Shown here: piece after piece, positions 10,955-21,257 of the stretch
Layout: every line of letters starts with the position of its first letter
Numbering within the stretch: position 1 is the stretch's first letter
From: Pseudomonadota bacterium
Lineage (GTDB): Bacteria > Desulfobacterota > Desulfobacteria > Desulfobacterales > RPRI01
Assembly: GCA_018817425.1 (NCBI GenBank)
Contig: JAHITX010000111.1
Span: forward strand, 62,001-126,000
Reading direction: 5' to 3'
Length of the DNA stretch: 64,000 bases
Program-made: the position numbers and the translations under genes
Notes under the pieces: generated by a model
Told to the model about the DNA's origin: nothing
Database searches by the model: none
What the model saw: only the letters and a program-made list of their open reading frames with translations

Positions 10955-12468
10955 ATGATTTTGATATTAATTCCATTCTTGAAGAAGTGTCCCATGCAAT
11001 AGAAAAGGGAACTAATCAGTATAACCCGCTTCCCGAAACCGAAGAAATAGGAACAATTCGATCCGTAGACGAAGGAATTGTATGGGCTAAAGGCTTAAGC
11101 CATGTAAAATATGAGGAACTGGTCCTTTTTGAAGACGGGAATATGGGCATGGTATTAGATATTTTGCCTGACCGTGTTGGAATTGTTCTTTTCGGCCATA
11201 ACGAAAACCTTTCCGCCGGACAAAAAGTTTCCCGAAGCCACCGCATCCTCGATATTCCCGTCGGCCCTGATTTTTTGGGACGGGTAGTAAATCCTCTGGG
11301 AGAGCCTCTGGATGATCTGGGTTCGATAAAGGAAGAAAAAAGATACGATGTTTTAAGGCAAGCTCCAAGAATTTTAGACCGGGCACCGGTTGAAAAACCT
11401 TTACAAACCGGCCTGAAAGTAATTGACGCCCTGATTCCCATCGGAAGGGGCCAGCGGGAACTGATTTTAGGAGACAGGCAAACCGGAAAAACAGCCATTG
11501 CTTTAGATACGATAATAAACCAGAAAGGAAAAGACGTAAAATGCATCTATTGCGCCATAGGACAAAGAGGCGCAAGTGTAGCCAAGGTTATTGCCGATCT
11601 TAAAGAGCAAAATGCTATGGATTACACAACCGTCGTGGTAGTAGCAGGAGATGATCCGCCGGGGCTTCAATATATCGCCCCTTACGCAGCAACCAGTATA
11701 GCCGAGTATTTCATGCATGAAGGCCATGATGCGATAATAATCTATGACGATTTGACGCGGCATGCCCTGGCTTACCGGCAGCTTTCGCTGCTGATGCGCA
11801 GACCGCCAGGCAGAGAGGCTTTTCCAGGTGATATATTTTATATTCATTCCAGACTGCTGGAAAGAGCCACCCATTTGAAAACCGAACTTGGAGGAGGCAG
11901 CCTGACGGCTCTGCCTATTGCCGAAACCGAGGCACAGAACATCTCAGCATATATTCCCACCAATCTGATATCCATCACCGACGGGCAGATTTATCTTTCC
12001 CCGGATATGTTCCAGAAAGGATTGCTGCCGGCTGTAGATGTAAGCAAATCAGTTTCCCGCGTAGGCGGAAGGGCACAAATTCCGGCTTATCGAAAAGTCT
12101 CCGGGGATTTAAGACTTTCCTACAGTCAGTTTCAGGAACTGGAAGCATTTGCCCGTTTCGGAGCCAGGCTTGACGATCATACCAGAAAAACCCTCGACCA
12201 TGGCCTAAGGGTGCGCGAAGTATTAAAACAGGACCAGTTTTCTCCCCTTGGTGCGGCAAGTCAAATAGCAATTCTTTTGTCCGTTGCCAGTGGCACGCTG
12301 GATAATATCCCCATAAAACGCATAAGGGATGCGGAATTGGCCGTTTGCGAACAATTAACCAAACTGATTCCCGGATTCAACCAAAGCATTGAGACAGCAG
12401 AGCCCAAAGATCCTGTCTGGGACAAGATGAATCAGATAATAACCGAAGTGTTGAAAGCCTTTATATAA
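10951..12468 (+). CDS. atpA: N-ATPase subunit alpha
   Basis: Regulatory nucleotide-binding alpha subunit of the F1-like head, 505 residues. Walker [14 protein letters not shown] and the motifs [18 protein letters not shown] and [12 protein letters not shown]-like (here [16 protein letters not shown]) are clear. Start ATG overlaps the atpF stop by 4 bp. Length is normal for the family. It alternates with AtpD in the hexamer. Confidence 0.95.
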   Translation: MNDFDINSILEEVSHAIEKGTNQYNPLPETEEIGTIRSVDEGIVWAKGLSHVKYEELVLFEDGNMGMVLDILPDRVGIVLFGHNENLSAGQKVSRSHRILDIPVGPDFLGRVVNPLGEPLDDLGSIKEEKRYDVLRQAPRILDRAPVEKPLQTGLKVIDALIPIGRGQRELILGDRQTGKTAIALDTIINQKGKDVKCIYCAIGQRGASVAKVIADLKEQNAMDYTTVVVVAGDDPPGLQYIAPYAATSIAEYFMHEGHDAIIIYDDLTRHALAYRQLSLLMRRPPGREAFPGDIFYIHSRLLERATHLKTELGGGSLTALPIAETEAQNISAYIPTNLISITDGQIYLSPDMFQKGLLPAVDVSKSVSRVGGRAQIPAYRKVSGDLRLSYSQFQELEAFARFGARLDDHTRKTLDHGLRVREVLKQDQFSPLGAASQIAILLSVASGTLDNIPIKRIRDAELAVCEQLTKLIPGFNQSIETAEPKDPVWDKMNQIITEVLKAFI

Positions 12469-12473
12469 AAACA

Positions 12474-13352
12474 ATGCAAACCCTGGAAGTACTGGACAAA
12501 AAAATCAGGACCGCTGAAGACCTGCTCTCGGTGGTTAAAAGCATGAAAACCCTTTCAGCGGTGAATATCCGGCATTATGAGATGGCAGTGGAATCTCTGG
12601 AAGCATACAGAAATATAGTGGATAAAGGATGGCAGATTCTCTTCAGCCACTTTATTCCGGATTCAGGCAACCTTGCCGAAAAACATGCTGTCATTATAGT
12701 TATCGGAACAGACCAGGGCATGTGCGGCCAGTTCAATGAGATTATTGCCGCCAAAGCTATGACTGAATACAAAGTACTTAAAAAACAGGGAGCGGATGTG
12801 GCTTTCTGGTCTGTCGGAGAAAAAGTTGCCGCAGCTATAACCGATGAAAACGTTACGACAGAGCTGCATTACAATGCTCCGGGAAGCCTGAATACTGTAA
12901 ATATCATGGTGGCGGATTTGACGGAAAAACTGGAAAACCGGAAAAGCAAACATGGAACAGATTATTTCTATCTGTGCCATAATATACTTTCCGGAAAAAC
13001 AAGCTATGATCAGACATGCTACCCCGTTCTTCCGCTGGACAAAAGCTGGGTTGACAAACGAAATATACAATGGCCGGAAAGATGCCTGCCCCTTTTAGGC
13101 CTTCCTCCTACCGAAATGTTTCGGCATTTGTTCAGGCAATATCTGTATATTTCTCTTTACAGGGCGCTTGTCCAATCCCTTGCCGGCGAAAATCTGGCCC
13201 GTCTCACCGCCATGCAGGCAGCGGAAAAAAATATTGAAGAACTCGAAGCTGACCTTAAAAAACAGCACCGTGAAGAACGACAGGCTGGTATCACCAATGA
13301 ACTGCTGGATATTATTTCCGGCTTCGAGGCGCTAAGTGATGATTTTTCCTGA
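12474..13352 (+). CDS. atpG: N-ATPase subunit gamma
   Basis: Central stalk subunit, 292 residues. N-terminal helix (LDKKIRTAEDLLSVVKSMKT) and C-terminal helix (ENLARLTAMQAAEKNIEEL) form the rotor coiled coil around a Rossmann-like middle with VIIVIGTDQGMCGQFNE. Sequence is more diverged than alpha/beta, as usual for N-type gamma. Last gene of the operon; a convergent efflux gene follows 23 bp later with only a weak hairpin between. Confidence 0.93.
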   Translation: MQTLEVLDKKIRTAEDLLSVVKSMKTLSAVNIRHYEMAVESLEAYRNIVDKGWQILFSHFIPDSGNLAEKHAVIIVIGTDQGMCGQFNEIIAAKAMTEYKVLKKQGADVAFWSVGEKVAAAITDENVTTELHYNAPGSLNTVNIMVADLTEKLENRKSKHGTDYFYLCHNILSGKTSYDQTCYPVLPLDKSWVDKRNIQWPERCLPLLGLPPTEMFRHLFRQYLYISLYRALVQSLAGENLARLTAMQAAEKNIEELEADLKKQHREERQAGITNELLDIISGFEALSDDFS

Positions 13353-13375
13353 ACCGCCGTTAAATAAACCGGCTC

Positions 13376-14905
13376 TTATTGTTTATTTAAAAGATTCCCC
13401 CAGTTTGTTCTTTTTCGCATTTCTTCCTTGGTCTCTTCCGGCACAAAATCCTTTCCTTCCCGTATCTCCCAGCCTCCGCCAAGAGCTTTGTAAATGGCAA
13501 TCAGATTAAGCGCAACAGACCCTTTTGTTTCGGCAAGAATATCTTCCTGTGTTGCCTGAGCCCTTTGAGTATCAAGCACCCTCTGATAATCTATCAAGCC
13601 TTCTCTGTACTGCAATACTGATATTTGAACCGAGCGTTTGGCGGCTTTTTCCGCTTCAGATAAAAAAATTTCTTCTTCCTGTGCTCTCAGAAAACCGGCC
13701 AAAGCATTTTCCACCTCCTGTGTAGCACGCAGAACAGTATTTTGATAATTAACTATCGTTTGCTGAAGTCTGGCATCCTGAACACGAACCCTGTTTTTTA
13801 TCCGGCCGTAGTTAAACAAATCCCAGCCAAAAGATGGCCCGCCGAAGAATTCCAGGCTGTCCGTATCAAAAACATCTTTTAATCTACTGCCGTTCAAGCC
13901 TCCGTCTTTGGTAAAGTCGCCATTGCTTGAACGAAGCCCTATTGAACCAAAAAGTTTAAAATGAGGAAATAAATCCGCTTTGGCAACACCTACCAAAGGA
14001 CTCTGGGCAGCCACATAAGATTCCGCCAGCCGTATATCCGGGCGTCTGCGCAAAAGATCGGCAGGTATACCCACGGCAACTTCTGCAAAAGCTTTAGGAA
14101 TAACGGATTCTCCGGTAATTATATCATCAAGATCATCCGGCATTTTACCCAGCAGAACACAGAGCGCATTCCTGGTTTGGCGCAAGGCTGCTTCCAGCCG
14201 CGGTATCAGGGCCTGGGTATTTTTAAGAAGCGCTGTAGCCTGTGCAACATCAAGTTCAGTCACTTCCCCGGCTTTAAAGCGTACATTGGCGATTCTAAGA
14301 GAACGTTGTTGGATATTCACATTTTCCCGCGCAATTGCCAGCCTTTTTTCAAATGTTCGAATACTGACATAGGTTCGGGCAACTTCGGCTGTAAGTGTAA
14401 CAAGCATATCATCATAGCTTGCGACAGAGGTATCCAGATTAGCAGCGCCGGATTCCACCAAACGCCTGAACTTGCCCCAGAAATCCAGCTCCCAGGCGGC
14501 ATCAAATCCAACAGCCACATCGGCGTAAGACAAGTCTCCGGAAATTGTGTTGGCCGAGTTTTCACTTGCACTGTTATAAGAATACCCGCCACGTAATTGT
14601 TGTGACTGCGGGAATAGATTTCCGAAAGCAATTCCCAGTTGCGCTCTGGCTTCCAGGATTCGAATTCCTGCAATACGCAACGAAAGATTCTGCTTATATG
14701 CAGATTCAATCAAAACATCCAGTACCGGATCATTGAAAGCACGCCACCAATGGCTGTAACTTACGGTTTCAGTTTTTACCCTGTTATCTTCGTGCTCAAG
14801 CCATTTTTGCGGTTCCGGCGCCGAAGGTTTGATATAGTCGGGCCCTACGGCACAGCCGCAAAACATTAATACACAACTTACAAGAACAATTAAAAACCGC
14901 TTCAT
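13376..14905 (-). CDS. TolC-family outer-membrane efflux lipoprotein (NodT type)
   Basis: Outer-membrane channel of a tripartite RND pump, 509 residues from ATG 14905 (GGAAAGC upstream; the frame extends to 14965 but lacks a ribosome site there). The N-terminus is a lipoprotein signal ending FCGC, followed by AVGPDYIKP, the start typical of NodT/OprM proteins. Two repeats of the TolC alpha-barrel follow, with RRRPDIRLAE, characteristic of the family. It is the last gene of the adaptor-pump-channel operon. Confidence 0.93.
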   Translation of the reverse strand: MKRFLIVLVSCVLMFCGCAVGPDYIKPSAPEPQKWLEHEDNRVKTETVSYSHWWRAFNDPVLDVLIESAYKQNLSLRIAGIRILEARAQLGIAFGNLFPQSQQLRGGYSYNSASENSANTISGDLSYADVAVGFDAAWELDFWGKFRRLVESGAANLDTSVASYDDMLVTLTAEVARTYVSIRTFEKRLAIARENVNIQQRSLRIANVRFKAGEVTELDVAQATALLKNTQALIPRLEAALRQTRNALCVLLGKMPDDLDDIITGESVIPKAFAEVAVGIPADLLRRRPDIRLAESYVAAQSPLVGVAKADLFPHFKLFGSIGLRSSNGDFTKDGGLNGSRLKDVFDTDSLEFFGGPSFGWDLFNYGRIKNRVRVQDARLQQTIVNYQNTVLRATQEVENALAGFLRAQEEEIFLSEAEKAAKRSVQISVLQYREGLIDYQRVLDTQRAQATQEDILAETKGSVALNLIAIYKALGGGWEIREGKDFVPEETKEEMRKRTNWGNLLNKQ

Positions 14906-14992
14906 ATATAAAAGCTTTCCTTTCTTGGCATCTGATAAATAAAAATATTGCAATAGCAATAGCATTTAAACTCCCTTGCTTGGTATCAAAAA

Positions 14993-17900
14993 TTATGGAT
15001 TTTTTACCCTGAAAAATATTGCATACAATACCGGAATCACAATCAGCGTCAGCAAAGTTGCAAAGCCAAGCCCAAACATAATGGACACAGCCATTGATAT
15101 AAAAAAAGCATCCTGGAGCAGCGGTGCCATACCTAGTATAGTTGTCAGAGCTGCCATTGAAACCGGTATAAGACGACTAACTCCGGAATCCACAATTGCC
15201 TCAAAGGAAGTCTTTCCGCTTGTCATCTCCAGATCTATCTGATCGATTAAAACAATTGCATTTTTGATCATCATCCCGGAAAGGCTCATCAATCCCAAAA
15301 GGGCCATAAATCCGAATGGCTGATTAAACAAAAGCAAACCGGCCGTAACACCAATAATTGCAAGCGGCACCGTAAGCCATATGATCAGGGTCTTTTTTAT
15401 GGAATTAAAGAGAATAATTACCAAAAGAATCATAAGTCCGAAAAATATGGGTATGTTAGAGCTAAGTCTGGACTGCGCCCTACTCGAGTCTTCAGCTTCA
15501 CCACCCCATGATATATAATAACCCGGCATGTCTTTAAGGGGTACCAAATCCTGATCCTTAACCGGAATAGTTGAAGCATCCCATTCATCCGGTTTAACAG
15601 GTTTTCCGAGTTTTTGTTCAACATCCGCACCCAGCGCCTTTTCAATCCTGGGCTTTATCCGCGCCAGAAGCTCACTGGCAAGGCCTGACCTCGGATCAGC
15701 ATGAATTCTTAACATCTTTTTCCGGTCACGCCTCCAGATATTGGCATCCTCAAAATCGGTCTTAAAACCGGTTATCAACTGGCCAAGGGGAATCGTTTTG
15801 CCGGCCACCGGACTCCAGACATTAATTGTGCTCAGGTTGTCCATATCCACACGTTCCGATTCCGGTGACCTGGCAATAATCGGAATCAGCTCATCTCTTT
15901 TTCTGTAAACTCCTGCCCGGATTCCTTCTACCGAAGCCGCGATGGCCCTTGCTATATCCGGCCTTCCAAGACCTGCGCGCCTGGCCTGTGTCTCAGCCAT
16001 CTGCGGTCTTAACACCTTTACCTTATTGCCCCATTCATTTCGCAGCCCTTTTGCTGCAGGATCGGATAAAATAATTTCCTCTGCTTTTTTGCCCAGCTTT
16101 CTCAATTCTTCAGGATCAGATCCACTGATCCTAAGCTGAATTTTTCCGCCGGTTGACGGCCCAAGTACAAAAGCCTTTGTATTAACAACAGCCTGGGGAA
16201 ACAGATTTTCAAGATCTCTTTGCGTCTTTTTTATCAATGCGGGAATCTTTTTATAGTCATCCACTTTTACAAGAATCTGCGCATAGCAGTTATAGCGCGA
16301 CTCAGGAGCATAAGTCAGTAAAAACCGGATCTGCCCCCCGCCAATAAAAGTAATCACATGATCAACCCCTTCGCATTCCATGAGATAATTTTCAGCCCGC
16401 TTGATTTCTTTTGCCGTTTCATTGATATGTGTTCCTTCGGGAAACCGGAAATCAATATAATATTGCTGGCTGGTCGAATCAGGGAAAAAACTGTTTTTGA
16501 CATATTTAAACCCAAAAAGGGAAAGAAAGAATAAACCGATTACAATACAAACCGTAATCCACCTGAAACGTATACTGACTGACAGAAATTTTCTATAAAA
16601 CTGATAGAATTTACCCGCATAAGGATCGCCGGATTCGCCGTTGTTATTTTTCCCGTTTTTTGTTGTTAAGAAATTTAGACAAAATAGCGGCGTGCTGGTT
16701 ACGGCAGTCAGCCAGCTTATCGACAGTGATATCAAAATCACGTAAAATAATGTCCGGCAGTATTCTCCGGTACTATCCTGTGACATCCCTATAGCAGCAA
16801 ATGCGGCAATTGCAATCAGTGTTGCATAAAATAGCGGCACAGCCACCTGCCCTGCCACTTCTTTGGCAGACGTGCGCGCATCCGCACCCCTGGCCATTCT
16901 TACCCGCATGCCGTCTGTCACTACTATTGCATTATCAACCAGCATTCCCAGGGCAATCACAAGTGCGCCGAGTGAAATCCTTTGAAGTGTGATTTCAAAT
17001 ACATCCATGAACAATAAAGTACTCATAATTGTGATAAGCAGGATAGCCCCGATGATAAGGCCGCTTCGCAGTCCCATAAATATCAAAAGAACAATTATCA
17101 CAACACCTACTGCTTCCAAAAGATTTATCAGAAAACCGTTAATGGCCGTGCTTACGGCATCGGTCTGGAGATAAATTGGATAAGCTTTCATTCCCAAAGG
17201 CGCCAAAGCCTCGAGTTCGAAAAAACGTTTTTTTAACGCCTCGCCCATTGCGATTACATTACCACCGGATACGGTCGAAATGGCCATCCCGATAGCCGGT
17301 TTGCGATCATACCGTAAAATGGGATCCGATGGTTCCTTGTATCCGCGTTTGATAACAGCAACATCACGCAAATAAACCATGCTCCGGGCATTTGGGCCTA
17401 TTCCTCTAATAAGAAGATCACCGAAATCCTTTTCCGACTTAAACATTCCCGTTGGATTTACCGGAATATATTCTTTGCCAAGCGTCAGATGGCCCGATTC
17501 CACAGGCAGGTTTTTGGAAGCCAGGGCGTTATAGATATGTTCCTGGGAAATACCCAGCTCCGCCATTTGTTCACGCCTCATTTCCACATAGATCACTTCC
17601 GGCTGCACCCCGTAAAGCACAATCTTTTTAACATCCTGAGCCTGGAGCAATTCGCGCTGAAGTAATTTAGCGTACTTATAAATCTCGTTATAAGTATAAC
17701 CGTCACCGGTAATAGCTACATAAACGCCGAATACATCTCCAAAATCATCGTTTACAATAGATGGCCCGGCGCCGGGGGGAAGCCTGGACTGGTAATCATT
17801 AACCTTACGACGAATTTCGTCCCAAATCTGTGGAAGTGTGTCCTTGTTAAACTTTTCCTGGATACTGACCTTTATCTGTGAATAGCCCCTGGAAGACCGT

Positions 17901-18148
17901 GACTCAATCCAGTTTACCTGCCCCAGCTCCTGGATGGCCTTTTCAAGGACGTTTGTAACTTCTTCTTCCACTTCCGCAGCAGACGCACCCGGATATAATG
18001 TAACAACAACTGCTTCTTTAATCGTGAACTCCGGATCTTCAAGGCGGGACAAATTGTTGTAGGCGAACCCTCCGAGGACAAAAACAAGTATGGTTATCAC
18101 CCATGTAACCACGTTTTTTCTTATACTGAGTTCGGCAATATTCATCAT
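14993..18148 (-). CDS. RND multidrug/metal efflux inner-membrane permease
   Basis: A full-length 1051-residue AcrB-like proton antiporter: N-terminal helix (IRKNVVTWVITILVFVLGG), two large periplasmic loops, and 12 predicted membrane helices. The helix-4 motif GALVIALGMLVDNAIVVTDG carries the proton-relay acidic residues, and LLGLMSLSGMMIKNAIVLID the matching helix-10 signature. The start overlaps the adaptor stop by 4 bp. The substrate cannot be told from sequence. Confidence 0.94.
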   Translation of the reverse strand: MMNIAELSIRKNVVTWVITILVFVLGGFAYNNLSRLEDPEFTIKEAVVVTLYPGASAAEVEEEVTNVLEKAIQELGQVNWIESRSSRGYSQIKVSIQEKFNKDTLPQIWDEIRRKVNDYQSRLPPGAGPSIVNDDFGDVFGVYVAITGDGYTYNEIYKYAKLLQRELLQAQDVKKIVLYGVQPEVIYVEMRREQMAELGISQEHIYNALASKNLPVESGHLTLGKEYIPVNPTGMFKSEKDFGDLLIRGIGPNARSMVYLRDVAVIKRGYKEPSDPILRYDRKPAIGMAISTVSGGNVIAMGEALKKRFFELEALAPLGMKAYPIYLQTDAVSTAINGFLINLLEAVGVVIIVLLIFMGLRSGLIIGAILLITIMSTLLFMDVFEITLQRISLGALVIALGMLVDNAIVVTDGMRVRMARGADARTSAKEVAGQVAVPLFYATLIAIAAFAAIGMSQDSTGEYCRTLFYVILISLSISWLTAVTSTPLFCLNFLTTKNGKNNNGESGDPYAGKFYQFYRKFLSVSIRFRWITVCIVIGLFFLSLFGFKYVKNSFFPDSTSQQYYIDFRFPEGTHINETAKEIKRAENYLMECEGVDHVITFIGGGQIRFLLTYAPESRYNCYAQILVKVDDYKKIPALIKKTQRDLENLFPQAVVNTKAFVLGPSTGGKIQLRISGSDPEELRKLGKKAEEIILSDPAAKGLRNEWGNKVKVLRPQMAETQARRAGLGRPDIARAIAASVEGIRAGVYRKRDELIPIIARSPESERVDMDNLSTINVWSPVAGKTIPLGQLITGFKTDFEDANIWRRDRKKMLRIHADPRSGLASELLARIKPRIEKALGADVEQKLGKPVKPDEWDASTIPVKDQDLVPLKDMPGYYISWGGEAEDSSRAQSRLSSNIPIFFGLMILLVIILFNSIKKTLIIWLTVPLAIIGVTAGLLLFNQPFGFMALLGLMSLSGMMIKNAIVLIDQIDLEMTSGKTSFEAIVDSGVSRLIPVSMAALTTILGMAPLLQDAFFISMAVSIMFGLGFATLLTLIVIPVLYAIFFRVKNP

Positions 18149-19317
18149 TTATAGGCCTCCAGTTCATCGAGGTCCCGAACTTTCATTCCTTCTCTTAACA
18201 TGCTAACACCTGAGGTAGCGATCTTTTCGCCGTATGAAAGACCTTTAAGAATCTGGATACTATCTTCTCCCGTGAGATTACCCGTAGCAACTTTGCGCTT
18301 GTGAACAGTCATTTTACCGGGATCAACCACCCATACATTTGAATTCCCGGCTTCATCGGCAAAAACACAAATAGCCGGAATCACATATGTCTGGCTGTCG
18401 CATTCTCCCAATTCAGCCTTGGCAAGAACATTTGCCGTCATACCAGGGAAAATATTGATACCTTTCGGGGATTTCATCATCAGAACAACCTGATAGGTCA
18501 AGGTCATGGGATCAGCTTCCGTGCCGATTTCCTTATAGTCCAGTTTATAAAATTTTCCGGGATCTGCTGTAAATTCCGCAAAAGTACTTGAGTTTTTCTC
18601 TTTAATATTTGCTACCACATTTTCGGGCACATTTATAAGTATTTCAACATAGGAAATGTCCTGAAGACTTACAATGGGCTGTTTGGCCTGAACTTCACCA
18701 AAATTGTTAACATAGCGCTTGGCAATAACACCGGCAAAAGGGGCACTCATATAAGTATAACTCAATTTATCCTTTGCTCCTTCAACCGCAGCCTCAAGAG
18801 ATGTAATTTCAGCATTTGCTATGTCTAATGCCGCACGCCTCTGGTCAACCATTGCCTGACTTGTCGCACCGGAATCTTCTTTTTTGATTCTTAATATTCT
18901 TTCATAATCGCTTTGTGCGCGTTCGACAGATGCCCTGGCCATCGCCAATTGTCCTTGTGCCTGTTTGAGATTTATCTGAAAGTCTTTTGGATTTATCTGT
19001 GCCAAAAGTTCACCTTTTCCTACATATTGCCCTTCCTTTACGGAAAGTTTAATTAGCAGGCCCGGTACCTGGAAAGCCAGATCCACACGCTGTGAAGCGC
19101 GAACCTTGCCGGGAAACTTCCGTGTGGAGATTTCGCAAATATCTGTCAAAGTCAATATTTTAACAGGTCTTACAACCGGTTCTTTATCAATTGCCGCTTT
19201 TTCTTTTGAACAAGAACTTATAAAAACTACTAAAAAAATAATCAGGCCGATCAATATCAAACGTGTGATATCAAATAACCTGAAGTTGTTATCGTTGATT
19301 TCCATATATGGTTTCAT
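18145..19317 (-). CDS. RND efflux periplasmic adaptor lipoprotein (MFP family)
   Basis: A 390-residue membrane-fusion protein linking the RND permease to the outer-membrane channel. A hydrophobic signal segment (about 17-34) ends at lipobox ISSC (Cys36). Then come a biotinyl-lipoyl-like half (VPGLLIKLSVKEGQYVGKGE), an alpha-hairpin, the second lipoyl half and a beta-barrel domain. It is the first gene of the operon. A long palindrome lies about 130-170 bp upstream and may be the operator; no repressor gene is adjacent. Confidence 0.93.
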   Translation of the reverse strand: MKPYMEINDNNFRLFDITRLILIGLIIFLVVFISSCSKEKAAIDKEPVVRPVKILTLTDICEISTRKFPGKVRASQRVDLAFQVPGLLIKLSVKEGQYVGKGELLAQINPKDFQINLKQAQGQLAMARASVERAQSDYERILRIKKEDSGATSQAMVDQRRAALDIANAEITSLEAAVEGAKDKLSYTYMSAPFAGVIAKRYVNNFGEVQAKQPIVSLQDISYVEILINVPENVVANIKEKNSSTFAEFTADPGKFYKLDYKEIGTEADPMTLTYQVVLMMKSPKGINIFPGMTANVLAKAELGECDSQTYVIPAICVFADEAGNSNVWVVDPGKMTVHKRKVATGNLTGEDSIQILKGLSYGEKIATSGVSMLREGMKVRDLDELEAYK

Positions 19318-19445
19318 TACCTTACCTCTAGTAGAATATTGAAATAATCATATGATACAATTAATAAACAGATAGAAAAGCTATTCCGGCCACAACGTAT
19401 TTTAATAAATAATTAATAATATTATAAATATTGTATTGAGAAATG

Positions 19446-19492
19446 TTAATACATTATTACTTTCTTTGCAAATAGAAAGTAATAAATATTAA
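19446..19492. promoter_or_regulatory. Long palindrome upstream of the efflux operon
   Basis: A perfect 12-bp inverted repeat (TTATTACTTTCT, 8-base spacer, AGAAAGTAATAA; 19454-19485) extends with a one-base break to TTAATA/TATTAA arms, about 18 bp per arm. It sits in the 354-bp region between the minus-strand efflux operon and the plus-strand ACT gene. It has no T-run, so an operator is more likely than a terminator. The rest of this region is AT-rich without other recognisable features. Confidence 0.5.
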
Positions 19493-19671
19493 CTTACTTT
19501 TCAATACCTGTTATAAAAATTATTTATCCCGGCATTGGTGCAAATAGGTCTTTTAAACAAAATTATTATAGTATAAAAAGGAATAAAGGGGTTTTTGTAT
19601 ATTTATGTTTTTATCTCCCGTTTAAATATCAATTATTTTATCTTTTTCACAAAGCTTAACAGGAGGTTCAA

Positions 19672-20109
19672 TTGAAGTTAAAACAGATAGCAGTAAATAT
19701 CGAAAATTCGCCAGGTCGTTTTTTTGAGGTAATCCAAATATTAGGCAATGCCGGAATAAACTTAAGGGCCCATAACCTTGTTGATACCGGAGAATGTGGA
19801 ATCCTGCGACTTATCGTTTCCGATCTTGCCAAAGCAAGACGTATACTTATGGAAAAGCAACTGCCTGCAATAGTCGAAAATGTGGTCGCCGCAGAAATTG
19901 AAGACAAGCCGGGACAGCTTGCAGCATTACTTGAACCTTTGCAAAATGCAAAAGTACGAGTAATTTACATGTATACCTATATTGGTTTTTGCTCAGGCAA
20001 AACTGTCATGATTTTTCGTTTCAGTGATAATGATAAAGCAATTGAAGTTTTACAGGAAAACGGAATAAAGTTAATTGATGCAAAAGCTCTTGGAATTGAT
20101 ACGACATGA
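19672..20109 (+). CDS. Tandem ACT-domain protein
   Basis: A 145-residue protein made of two ACT domains (about 4-65 and 72-140), beginning KLKQIAVNIENSPGRFFEV and repeating as IEDKPGQLAALLEPL. ACT domains bind amino acids. Stand-alone double-ACT proteins of this kind are common in anaerobes, often beside phenylacetate-CoA ligase or indolepyruvate oxidoreductase genes, neither of which is seen here. Start TTG 19672 is supported by a strong AGGAGG 5 bases upstream. It converges on the decarboxylase gene with 8 bp between. Confidence 0.88.
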   Translation: MKLKQIAVNIENSPGRFFEVIQILGNAGINLRAHNLVDTGECGILRLIVSDLAKARRILMEKQLPAIVENVVAAEIEDKPGQLAALLEPLQNAKVRVIYMYTYIGFCSGKTVMIFRFSDNDKAIEVLQENGIKLIDAKALGIDTT

Positions 20110-20117
20110 AGTTTTTT

Positions 20118-21257
20118 TTAGGAAAGTCTGTATTTATAATCTTCATATCCGAATTTTCTAACTATCTTTATATCTCCTGATTCTTTTCTTATAGCAATGG
20201 ATGGCAGGCGAATGCCATTGAATGTGTTGTTTTTAACCATTGTATAATGAGCCATATCTTCAAACACGATCCGCGAACCCACTTCAAGCGGTTTGGGAAA
20301 AGAATAATCTCCTACAATATCTCCAGCAAGACATGTTGCGCCGCCAAGTCTGTATAAGTGTTTATATTCTCCGGAAAGGCCCGCTCCCCTTATATTCGGT
20401 CTGTATGGCATTTCCAAAACATCAGGCATATGCGTCGCAGCCGAAGCATCAAGTATTGCGATGTCCATTTCATTATGAATAATATCAATAACTGACGCTT
20501 CAAGAACACCGGCATTAAGCGCTATCGCTTCTCCGGGCTCAAGATAGACTTCTATCGGATAACGTTTCTTAAAATCATTTATCAGGTTGCACAATAGATT
20601 TATATCATAATCTTTTCTGGTAATATGATGCCCGCCTCCAAAGTTTATCCATTTTAACCTGTTGAAAAACATTCCAAACTTTTCTTCTGCTACTTTCAAT
20701 GTTCTTAAAAGAGAATCCGAATTCAGTTCACACAGATTGTGGAAATGAAGGCCCGTAATGCCGTCCAGCTCATTTTCATCAAAATTATTTCTTGTTGTAC
20801 CCAGCCTGGAAAATTGTCCGCAGGGATCGTAAATAGATACTTTGACCTCGGAATGTTCCGGGTTAATTCTTATGCCGCACATAATCTTTTTTTTGCTTGC
20901 AGCAATAGCTTTTTTAAAGCGTTTCCACTGCGAAAATGAGTTGAAAACAATATGGTCTGCGTAGTTTAATATTTCGTAAAATTCATCATAACTGTAAGCC
21001 GGAGAACAAACATGAACTTCTTTGCCGAATTCTTCATATCCCAATCTTGCTTCATCTACAGAGCTTGCAGTAACTCCATAAAGATATTGCTTTATCAGCG
21101 GAAAAACGGCAAACATGGCAAAACCTTTAAGCGCCATTATAATTTTACACCCGGTTTGTTTTTGCACCAAATCAAGAATTTCCAGATTTCGCAAAAGAGC
21201 TTCTTCTTCAAGAATATAGCAAGGTGTTGATATATGTTTTGTTTTACTTTGATTCAT
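20118..21257 (-). CDS. nspC: Carboxynorspermidine/carboxyspermidine decarboxylase
   Basis: PLP-dependent fold-III decarboxylase (379 residues) that turns carboxy(nor)spermidine into (nor)spermidine. The PLP lysine is in IMALKGFAMF (about residue 44), and the barrel motif FGGGHHITRKDYD and C-terminal GGATCLAGDIVGDY (Cys/Asp of the adjacent subunit's active site) match NspC. Its start overlaps the end of the dehydrogenase gene by 14 bp, so the last two steps of the aspartate-semialdehyde route to spermidine are co-transcribed. Confidence 0.94.
   Translation of the reverse strand: MNQSKTKHISTPCYILEEEALLRNLEILDLVQKQTGCKIIMALKGFAMFAVFPLIKQYLYGVTASSVDEARLGYEEFGKEVHVCSPAYSYDEFYEILNYADHIVFNSFSQWKRFKKAIAASKKKIMCGIRINPEHSEVKVSIYDPCGQFSRLGTTRNNFDENELDGITGLHFHNLCELNSDSLLRTLKVAEEKFGMFFNRLKWINFGGGHHITRKDYDINLLCNLINDFKKRYPIEVYLEPGEAIALNAGVLEASVIDIIHNEMDIAILDASAATHMPDVLEMPYRPNIRGAGLSGEYKHLYRLGGATCLAGDIVGDYSFPKPLEVGSRIVFEDMAHYTMVKNNTFNGIRLPSIAIRKESGDIKIVRKFGYEDYKYRLS

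Noticed and set aside
13353-13375. GCCG/CGGC hairpin between atpG and the outer-membrane efflux gene
   Set aside because: Only 4 bp of stem; cannot be distinguished from chance.
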